From NCBI GenBank assembly GCA_002402945.1, contig DHGV01000040.1:1-6931 (forward strand): 6,931 bases of DNA. The letters run 5' to 3'. Positions 1-4,789 of this stretch are shown here, in pieces. The position numbers and the translations under genes are program-made. This DNA comes from Pelotomaculum sp. UBA4789. GTDB lineage: Bacteria > Bacillota > Desulfotomaculia > Desulfotomaculales > Pelotomaculaceae. Below the pieces are notes generated by a model. That model made no database searches and was not told where the DNA came from. It saw nothing but the letters and a program-made list of their open reading frames with translations. Position 1 is the first letter of the stretch. Every line of letters starts with the position of its first letter.

Positions 1-1151
1 GCGGCAACTGTATTCTGAATGGTTTGGATTTGGCCGGATCCCGGATTACCATCCATAACCACAGCGATGGAAAGCCGGCGCATGTTAACTGGAGAACCAA
101 CGATGGTCTCCTCCCGGGTCCCAACCTGGTAATTTTTTGTAGATTCCTCCCTGGAGTAATCACCTGACGTTCCGGTTCCTGCTGCTCCAGGATAGCTTGG
201 CGGGAGATTTGAATCGGTTCCGGCCGGTCCTCCGGCCAGGTTGCCCCGGGCATCCTTTTCTGTAAGAGTTTTCTCGCTCAGCACGACAGATGCGCTGTTT
301 GGAACTGTGGTGGTCACCTGCTGCTGGCTGAAGTCCAGGTCCGCCGTCACCATCGCCACGGCCTTGCCTGGACCTAAAACACGTTCAAGCACTTCCTGGA
401 CCCTTTTCTCCATTTCCTTTTCGTATGTCCGTTTGACCTGCTGCTGGTCGGATGCCTTCTGGTAAATACTGGCGTTGGACGCTTCCTTGACCTCGTCGCT
501 TAAAATGCGTCCATCCATGTCTATAATGTGAATGTTTTCCGGTTTTAACCCCTCTACACTGCCGGAAACAAGGTCGCTGATTCCCTTTATCTGTTCAGGT
601 TTCAGCTTTTCCAGCGGCTTCATTTTGAGGGCCACTGAGGCTGACGCGGTCCCTTTATCATCAAGAAACACGCTCTTTTGGGGGAGGACAAGGTGAACCC
701 TGGCCTGCTGCACACCCTCCAACTGGATGATGGTTCGCCTTAATTCCTCCTGCAGCGCTCGTTGATAAAAAATCTGCTGCTCAAAATCGGTTATCCCCAG
801 CTTTTTTTGATCAAAAAGCTCGAAGCCCTTATTGCTCCCTTCAAGTGCTCCGCTGCTGGCCAGGCGAATACGGACGTCATAAACCTCGCTCTTGGGTACC
901 ATTATGGTCTGTCCCTGGTCGGTTAACTGGTATTTTACCTTCATCGAATTTAGTTTTTCAACAATAGCCCCGGCCTCTTTAGGGTCAAGTTTGGTAAAAA
1001 GCGGAGCATAGCCTGCCCGCTCAATCATTGGGGCCAAATAAATAACAGCGGAAATCAGCGCAAGCATGAGTAAAACAAGGGCTGTCTTCCGGGGCGGAGT
1101 TAATGATTGCCAGCGATTGACAACCTTACCTGGCAAATCGGCAAAAGCCAT
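1..1151 (-). CDS. fliF: Flagellar MS-ring protein FliF (3' end missing)
   Basis: FliF forms the membrane-embedded MS ring on which the rod, the C-ring (through FliG) and the flagellar type III export gate are built. About 383 N-terminal codons are present of a family length near 520-560; the rest lies beyond the left edge. One hydrophobic segment at residues about 24-42 (LVLLMLALISAVIYLAPMI) is the first membrane anchor. It is followed by the ring-building domain starting YAPLFTKLDP (49-58), and by a second ring-building domain containing ARVHLVLP (150-157) and LVSGSVEGLKPENI (194-207). Residues about 300-345 are a Gly/Pro/Ser-rich loop typical of the FliF insertion, and MRRLSIAVVMDG (357-368) lies after it. 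The ATG at 1151 has AAGGAAG 7 bases upstream. The gene begins 28 bases after fliE, so it is cotranscribed and should fall under the riboswitch upstream of fliE. No frameshift was found. Confidence 0.97.
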   Translation of the reverse strand, partial: MAFADLPGKVVNRWQSLTPPRKTALVLLMLALISAVIYLAPMIERAGYAPLFTKLDPKEAGAIVEKLNSMKVKYQLTDQGQTIMVPKSEVYDVRIRLASSGALEGSNKGFELFDQKKLGITDFEQQIFYQRALQEELRRTIIQLEGVQQARVHLVLPQKSVFLDDKGTASASVALKMKPLEKLKPEQIKGISDLVSGSVEGLKPENIHIIDMDGRILSDEVKEASNASIYQKASDQQQVKRTYEKEMEKRVQEVLERVLGPGKAVAMVTADLDFSQQQVTTTVPNSASVVLSEKTLTEKDARGNLAGGPAGTDSNLPPSYPGAAGTGTSGDYSREESTKNYQVGTREETIVGSPVNMRRLSIAVVMDGNPGSGQIQTIQNTVA

Positions 1152-1179
1152 CGGCTCACTTCCTTAAGAGACGGCTGTA

Positions 1180-1476
1180 CTAAACCTGCATCCGAGAGAT
1201 TTCCTGGTATGCCTCAATGACTTTGTTTCTTACCTCAACCGCAAGCTGCATGCTTATTTTCGCCTCTTGCATAGCGATGGTTACCTGGTGCAAATCCTGG
1301 ACTTCCCCTGCCAAAAACTTCTGAACGAGTCCGTCCGCCCGGTCCTGCGTCTGATTTAACTTGTCCAGGGCTTTTTCAAGCACTTCTCCAAAGCCCGGTG
1401 AGCCATTTTGGGCGGAGTCCTTTTCAAATGATGGCTGTCTGACCGGCAACACGTTCGACAGTTGACTAACCTGCAT
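1180..1476 (-). CDS. fliE: Flagellar hook-basal body protein FliE
   Basis: FliE is a small exported protein that joins the MS ring to the proximal rod. The 98-residue product has the normal family length. The N-terminal third is variable and the C-terminal half carries the FliE signature: HQVTIAMQEAKISMQLAVEV at 63-82, followed by RNKVIEAYQEISRMQV to the end. The closing RMQV is a family hallmark. There is no signal peptide, as expected for a substrate of the flagellar type III exporter. The start ATG at 1476 is preceded by an AAGGGGG ribosome site about 8-9 bases upstream. It is the first gene after the cyclic-di-GMP riboswitch and terminator, and lies 28 bases before fliF. Confidence 0.97.
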   Translation of the reverse strand: MQVSQLSNVLPVRQPSFEKDSAQNGSPGFGEVLEKALDKLNQTQDRADGLVQKFLAGEVQDLHQVTIAMQEAKISMQLAVEVRNKVIEAYQEISRMQV

Positions 1477-1528
1477 CGGAAAACCCCCTTATACAATCAA
1501 ATCAACTTAGACATGACTCCCCGAACGC

Positions 1529-1558
1529 AAAAAAACCAAGCCGCATCATAGCCTGGTT
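1529..1558 (-). terminator. Intrinsic terminator of the cyclic-di-GMP riboswitch
   Basis: On the minus strand the arms AACCAGGC (1558-1551) and GCTTGGTT (1541-1534) form an 8-bp stem with one G-U wobble around a 9-base loop. A run of seven U residues covers 1535-1529. It lies directly between the aptamer and fliE, so it is the natural expression platform. The 5' arm, read as CAACCAGGC (1559-1551), can pair instead with GCCGGGTTG (1580-1572) of the aptamer at 8 of 9 positions, giving an antiterminator with a 12-base loop. Confidence 0.88.
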
Positions 1559-1569
1559 GAACTGTTTTT

Positions 1570-1642
1570 GGCAACCCGGCTACCATAGCATCTAACGCTT
1601 TAGGTCCGCAGCTTTGCGCCCTCTCCTTTCAGAGAGTTTGCC
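1570..1642 (-). promoter_or_regulatory. Cyclic-di-GMP-I (GEMM-I) riboswitch aptamer upstream of fliE
   Basis: The minus-strand RNA matches the GEMM-I consensus in order. P1 is formed by GGCAA (1642-1638) and UUGCC (1574-1570). Next comes hairpin CUCUCU-GAAA-GGAGAG (1636-1621) with a GAAA tetraloop, the conserved GCGCAAAGC junction, CCUAAAGC (1604-1597) and UAUGG (1587-1583) of the tetraloop-receptor arm, and the terminal GGUAGCCGGGUUGCC block that holds the ligand-binding C. The aptamer begins about 40 bases after the flgC stop and ends 11 bases before the terminator hairpin. Known members of this class bind the second messenger cyclic-di-GMP. Here the P1 3' strand overlaps the antiterminator, so ligand binding should favour termination (an OFF switch). 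I saw no convincing promoter between flgC and the aptamer, so it probably acts on readthrough from the flgB promoter. Confidence 0.95.
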
Positions 1643-1675
1643 TTTTCATAAATATTCCGTTTTTACCAGGAGCGT

Positions 1676-1691
1676 GGCGGACACTACCGCC
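1676..1691 (-). other. Small GC hairpin covering the flgC stop codon
   Basis: On the minus strand GGCGG (1691-1687) and CCGCC (1680-1676) form a 5-bp all-GC stem with a 6-base loop that contains the flgC stop TAG. No U-run follows, so it is not an intrinsic terminator. It could protect the 3' end of an flgB-flgC transcript or shield the aptamer from terminating ribosomes, but it may be incidental in GC-rich sequence. Confidence 0.35.
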
Positions 1692-2112
1692 CGATCTCCA
1701 AGGCTTTCAGTGCCATTCCCTTTGCAGCGTCCAAAACGGTCGCGTTGGCCTCATAAGCCCGGGTCGCGGAAATCATGTCCGCCATTTCATTCGTCAAATT
1801 TATATTAGGATAGGCCACTAACCCGCTCGCGTCCGCATCGGGATGGGCAGGATCGTGGACCATTCTGGGCGGACCGCTATACTCAGTTATGGTCTGCACT
1901 TTAACCCCGGCTCCCTGGTACAACTGCTTTCCGCCGGATTCCTGCGCCAGTCGAAGCCGCTCAGCAAAAACAGCGCCGCGCCTCTTGTATGGCCCCCCGC
2001 CGGGGGTGCGGGTCGTGTTCATATTGGCCAGGTTGTTGGCAATGATGTCAAGGCGAAGCCGTTCCGCCGACAGACCGGACGCGCTGATGGAAAAAGAATC
2101 AAAAAGCCCCAT
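1684..2112 (-). CDS. flgC: Flagellar proximal rod protein FlgC
   Basis: FlgC is one of the proximal rod proteins, exported by the flagellar type III system and assembled on FliE and FlgB. The 142-residue product is close to the usual 140-150. The N-terminal rod motif SISASGLSAERLRLDIIANN (7-26) followed by LANMNT is the FlgC form of the shared rod/hook N-terminus. The C-terminal helix region begins PNINLTNEMADMISATRAYE, with ANATVLDAAKGMALKALEIGR after it, and is also diagnostic. The ATG at 2112 is 5 bases past the flgB stop. Its ribosome site AGGAGG lies in the last two sense codons of flgB, which implies coupled translation. Downstream is a 207-base gap that holds the riboswitch and its terminator. 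Confidence 0.97.
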   Translation of the reverse strand: MGLFDSFSISASGLSAERLRLDIIANNLANMNTTRTPGGGPYKRRGAVFAERLRLAQESGGKQLYQGAGVKVQTITEYSGPPRMVHDPAHPDADASGLVAYPNINLTNEMADMISATRAYEANATVLDAAKGMALKALEIGR

Positions 2113-2117
2113 TGGTT

Positions 2118-2519
2118 TTACCTCCTGCCGGTAATTACGTAACTTAAAAGCGCGAGCCGCTCGTTTATCGCCTGAGTGGAAGCGTTATAAAGAATGGTGT
2201 TTAACGCCAGCGCGCTCATTTCCTGATCCACATCCACATTGTTTCCGTCAGCCCGCAGGGTCGTTCGTTCATTTTTTACCACTACCGGCTCCATTCCTGC
2301 ATCAGAGCCTGTCCCGCCGATATGCCGCGGGTTCGAGGTGAGTATGGGCAAATCGTCTCCAGTGGCCCTTTTTAATGTTTCTTCGAAACGTACAGAGGAC
2401 TTTTTAAAATTCGGGGTGTTGACGTTGGCGATGTTGTTGGCGATTACCCGTTGACGCATAGTACCCGCGTCAAGTTCCCTGCGGAGAAGTGTCATGATCG
2501 AATTCCCCGAAAATTCCAC
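2118..2519 (-). CDS. flgB: Flagellar proximal rod protein FlgB
   Basis: FlgB is a proximal rod subunit exported by the flagellar type III apparatus and stacked with FlgC on FliE. The signature is LRRELDAGTMRQRVIANNIA followed by NVNTPNFKK, and the C-terminus has the rod-type helix DVDQEMSALALNTILYNAST. I chose the GTG at 2519 (133 residues). It has AGGGGG 7 bases upstream, and it leaves about 15 residues before the LDA block, as is usual in FlgB. An ATG at 2495 would give 125 residues with only a weak GGGGA site. An ATG at 2561 would add a hydrophobic 14-residue extension not typical of the family and has no good ribosome site. It is the first gene of the minus-strand operon and overlaps the flgC ribosome site at its 3' end. 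Confidence 0.93.
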   Translation of the reverse strand: MEFSGNSIMTLLRRELDAGTMRQRVIANNIANVNTPNFKKSSVRFEETLKRATGDDLPILTSNPRHIGGTGSDAGMEPVVVKNERTTLRADGNNVDVDQEMSALALNTILYNASTQAINERLALLSYVITGRR

Positions 2520-2571
2520 CCGCAATACCCCCTGAGATATAAAAATAGCCAATACACCCATTAGACAGCCT

Positions 2572-2593
2572 GTCAGGGGAAATAATTCCTGAC
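2572..2593. repeat. Inverted repeat in the flgB leader
   Basis: GTCAGG (2572-2577) and CCTGAC (2588-2593) are perfect inverted arms, extendable by AA/TT with a 2-base bulge. The element sits about 20 bases downstream of the predicted flgB -10 and 53 bases before the chosen flgB start. It could be an mRNA hairpin or an operator. No protein partner can be named from sequence. Confidence 0.5.
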
Positions 2594-2611
2594 GAGTTGT
2601 TTCTACTTTAA

Positions 2612-2640
2612 ATAATACAATTTACGACTATAATTTGCAA
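2612..2640 (-). promoter_or_regulatory. Sigma-A-like promoter for the flgB operon
   Basis: On the minus strand TTGCAA (2640-2635, 4/6 to TTGACA) is separated by exactly 17 bases from TATTAT (2617-2612, 5/6 to TATAAT). The predicted transcript start near 2605 gives a leader of about 85 bases before the flgB GTG. This is the only good promoter seen for the left arm, so flgB, flgC, fliE and fliF probably share it. Confidence 0.65.
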
Positions 2641-2660
2641 TGAATTTTTGTCGAAGTGTC

Positions 2661-2688
2661 TAAAGTTTTCTTTAAATGGTGACGAATA
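2661..2688 (+). promoter_or_regulatory. Sigma-28 (SigD) type promoter for flagellin
   Basis: TAAAGTTT (2661-2668) is identical to the enterobacterial sigma-28 -35 element and contains the TAAA of the Bacillus SigD consensus. It is followed after 12 bases by GACGAATA (2681-2688), which resembles GCCGATAA (5/8); the spacer is one base longer than the common 11. The start of transcription would be near 2695, giving a leader of about 105 bases. Late class control by sigma-28 is standard for flagellin. Confidence 0.7.
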
Positions 2689-2800
2689 AGTAATTAGATT
2701 CAAGAAATTTCCTGTTTCACAGTACGGGAGCAAACCGGCCGGGTGCTGCCAGAGGCGGAGCAAGGAAGATAGGAACATTAAATTTTAAAGGAGGATAAAA
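2689..2800 (+). promoter_or_regulatory. fliC leader with GGA repeats, possible CsrA target
   Basis: The leader has six GGA cores, at 2727, 2757, 2764, 2772, 2790 and 2793; the last two form the ribosome site AAAGGAGG (2787-2794), 6 bases from the ATG. Two identical GGAGCAA copies lie 30 bases apart (2727-2733 and 2757-2763). TGCT at 2744-2747 can pair with either AGCA copy. The downstream option gives a hairpin TGCTGCC-AGA-GGC(GG)AGCA (2744-2762) with GG of the second GGA bulged out. In Bacillus subtilis, CsrA binds GGA-bearing sites in the hag leader and blocks translation; the same role here is an inference. Confidence 0.45.
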
Positions 2801-4588
2801 ATGAGAATTAACCATAACATCGCCGCGCTGAACACGTATCGTCAGTTGAGTGCAGCAGGTAACGCCGCCAGCAAAAACATGTCAAAGTTGTCATCAGGTT
2901 TGCGCATCAACAACGCAGCAGACGATGCTGCAAGTCTAGCCATCTCAGAAAAAATGCGTAATCAGATTCGTGGCTTAGAACAAGCTTCTCGTAATTCCCA
3001 AGACGGAATTTCACTTGCCCAAACTGCTGAAGGCGCTTTAAATGAAACCCATAGCATTCTTAGCCGTATGCGTGAGTTAGCCGTTCAATCGTCAAATGAA
3101 ACATTAACAGATGATGATAGGACAAAAATCCAAGCGGAGCTTAATCAACTTGTCGATTCAATTGATGATATTGCAAACAATACGGAATTTAACTCAAAAA
3201 AATTGTTAAATGGTAACATTGGAACAACAGCTACATCAAATAATAATTGGTCGGATGGCAGTGCTAAAACGGCAGTGTCGATAGTAAGAGTTACAGAAGA
3301 TACACAGACCGGAACAGCTGCTATGGATCTTACTACGGCAGGTAAGCAATCTTATACAACGGCTGCAGCATGGGCCGGAGGTATAACCGCAGGAGAAACT
3401 ATCACTGTTACAAAAGGAACTGGTAGTTCTGCAATAACTACCACCTTTGCCCTAAATGCCGGAGATGATCAGAAAGCTATTGTGGACAGAATCAATGGAA
3501 CCTCCGATGAAAGTGGCGTTGAAGCATTTATTAATACTTCAGGCGGAGTAACTATTCGCTCTACTACTGCTGGTACATCCGGTAATTTAGCCGTTTCCGG
3601 AACAGCAGGAACTTTGGCAAAGGTTGGTATAGCTGGAGCTCAAGCTGGAGTAAACGCAGTTGTTACAGTAGCAGGTTCAACAACTTTTAGTAATGACGGA
3701 AACAAAATACAAGTAACAGATGGCACTATGAAGGGACTTGAGTTTAAACTTGAAGGAATTCAAGAGACGGCTACTTTAAAAACTGTTGCCTTTACAGCAG
3801 CTGCAATTACAGGAGACACACTTACACTTAATGGAAAGGAAATAGTATTTAATACAACAAATGGTGCAACCATAAATGATTTTGCAGATACCTTGAACTC
3901 ATATGAAAGAGAAACAGGCGTCCATGTATCTGTTAATGGGACTAATTTGGATTTCGAAACCATTGCTAGAGGTGACCAAGTAGGTGTTACAATCAGTTAT
4001 AATTCAGGTGCCGGCGGAATGCAGTTGGCAGGTCTTGCTGTTGGCACACAAGGTGATGCGGCTATAAAATTAGCAGTTGGAACTTATGCAGCAGGAACTG
4101 ATAATATTACTGATGGTTCAGCCGCCAACGACGCAACCCTAACAACTAATGCATCTGATGTAAAATTCCAAACCGGAGCAAATGAAAACCAGTATGTGTC
4201 TTTACAAGTAGCAGACATGCGTTCTTCCGCATTGGGGCAAGGAGTTACAAATGCTAGTTTGTTTACCAACGTTCAAGATTTAAAAGGCAGTGGTGTTACA
4301 ACACGAGACAAATCACAGGATACAATAAAGATTATAGACCAGGCTATACAAAATGTTTCCGTGGAAAGAGCTAACCTGGGCGCTAAACAAAACCGTTTGG
4401 AATACACAATTAATAACTTGGGCTCAACTGCTGAGAATTTTATCACTGCTGAATCCCGTATCCGTGACGTAGACATGGCCAAAGAAATGGTGGAGTTCAC
4501 CAAAAATAATATCCTGAGTCAAGCCGCTCAGGCAATGCTGGCTCAAGCCAATCAGCAGCCCCAGCAGATCCTCCAACTCCTCCGGTAA
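2801..4588 (+). CDS. fliC: Flagellin
   Basis: Flagellin is the filament subunit, exported unfolded by the flagellar type III system with help from FliS and polymerised under the FliD cap. The 595-residue product is long beside the roughly 270-residue minimal flagellins of Firmicutes. The conserved N-terminal D0/D1 part (1-140) starts MRINHNIAALNTYRQL and includes SSGLRIN and LAISEKM. The C-terminal D1/D0 part (about 456-595) ends AQANQQPQQILQLLR. Between them lies a variable Thr/Ala/Gly-rich region of about 310 residues with two segments resembling the flagellin hook IN motif (about 195-265 and 334-400). No cysteine is present, as is usual for flagellins. The motif R89-M-R-E-L-A-V-Q96 and E113 match residues that TLR5 recognises in Salmonella flagellin. 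The ribosome site AAAGGAGG is ideal. The central DNA is much more AT-rich than either end or the neighbouring genes. The gene is also called hag in Firmicutes. Confidence 0.98.
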   Translation: MRINHNIAALNTYRQLSAAGNAASKNMSKLSSGLRINNAADDAASLAISEKMRNQIRGLEQASRNSQDGISLAQTAEGALNETHSILSRMRELAVQSSNETLTDDDRTKIQAELNQLVDSIDDIANNTEFNSKKLLNGNIGTTATSNNNWSDGSAKTAVSIVRVTEDTQTGTAAMDLTTAGKQSYTTAAAWAGGITAGETITVTKGTGSSAITTTFALNAGDDQKAIVDRINGTSDESGVEAFINTSGGVTIRSTTAGTSGNLAVSGTAGTLAKVGIAGAQAGVNAVVTVAGSTTFSNDGNKIQVTDGTMKGLEFKLEGIQETATLKTVAFTAAAITGDTLTLNGKEIVFNTTNGATINDFADTLNSYERETGVHVSVNGTNLDFETIARGDQVGVTISYNSGAGGMQLAGLAVGTQGDAAIKLAVGTYAAGTDNITDGSAANDATLTTNASDVKFQTGANENQYVSLQVADMRSSALGQGVTNASLFTNVQDLKGSGVTTRDKSQDTIKIIDQAIQNVSVERANLGAKQNRLEYTINNLGSTAENFITAESRIRDVDMAKEMVEFTKNNILSQAAQAMLAQANQQPQQILQLLR

Positions 4589-4609
4589 AATGATTTTGAA
4601 TCCATATCA

Positions 4610-4646
4610 AGAGGCATCAGAACTCCTGCTGCCTCTCTTTTTATTT
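4610..4646 (+). terminator. Intrinsic terminator after fliC
   Basis: AGAGGCATCAG (4610-4620) and CTGCTGCCTCT (4626-4636) pair at 10 of 11 positions around the 5-base loop AACTC. The stem is followed by a T-rich tail, CTTTTTATTTTAT. It lies 22 bases after the flagellin stop, so fliC is probably mostly monocistronic and fliD needs its own promoter. Confidence 0.93.
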
Positions 4647-4691
4647 TATCGCGCCAGATTACAAATGCCCAGGACATCACTATGGAGACTT

Positions 4692-4721
4692 TTGATGAGA
4701 ACCATAAAAATGAGATAAAAT
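4692..4721 (+). promoter_or_regulatory. Candidate sigma-A-like promoter for fliD
   Basis: TTGATG (4692-4697, 4/6) is followed after 18 bases by TAAAAT (4716-4721, 5/6). The region is very AT-rich, so a chance match is quite possible. If real, it would give fliD-fliS a basal level independent of sigma-28. Confidence 0.3.
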
Positions 4722-4725
4722 AGAC

Positions 4726-4752
4726 TTAAGTTAATAAATTATATGTCGATTA
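4726..4752 (+). promoter_or_regulatory. Sigma-28 (SigD) type promoter for fliD-fliS
   Basis: TTAAGTTA (4726-4733) and GTCGATTA (4745-4752) each match the sigma-28 consensus (TAAAGTTT and GCCGATAA) at 6 of 8 positions, with exactly the consensus 11-base spacer. The predicted transcript start lies about 30 bases before the fliD ATG. Placement after the fliC terminator supports a separate late-class transcript for the cap and chaperone genes. Confidence 0.6.
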
Positions 4753-4789
4753 ATTATGTAGAAAAACTTTTTAGACTGGGGCGAAGGCT

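Noticed and set aside
241..465. Plus-strand 74-codon open frame near the left edge
   Set aside because: It is antisense to the continuous FliF frame, is Ser/Thr-rich by reverse complement, and has no supporting features.
1643..1760. A separate promoter driving only the riboswitch and fliE
   Set aside because: A TATTTA just before the aptamer has no usable -35 at 16-18 bases, and no sigma-28 pair was found, so a dedicated promoter is not supported.
1843..2142. Plus-strand open frames of about 80-100 codons opposite flgC
   Set aside because: They are antisense to a clear flgC, have no family-like motifs or good ribosome sites, and reflect codon bias of the GC-rich opposite strand.
2590..2611. 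Sigma-28 promoter for flgB from TAAAGT on the minus strand
   Set aside because: A TAAAGT is present on the minus strand (2608-2603), but no CCGATA-like -10 follows at 14-16 bases; the sigma-A-like pair is better.
2721..2770. A second cyclic-di-GMP or other known riboswitch in the fliC leader
   Set aside because: The stretch has a GGAGCAAACC that superficially recalls GEMM-I, but it lacks the GAAA hairpin, the GCAAAGC junction and the GGTAGCC block. A simple structured leader with GGA sites fits better.
4084..4503. Minus-strand open frames of about 60-76 codons within the fliC 3' half
   Set aside because: They lie opposite the conserved flagellin C-terminal region and lack plausible start sites or recognisable motifs.
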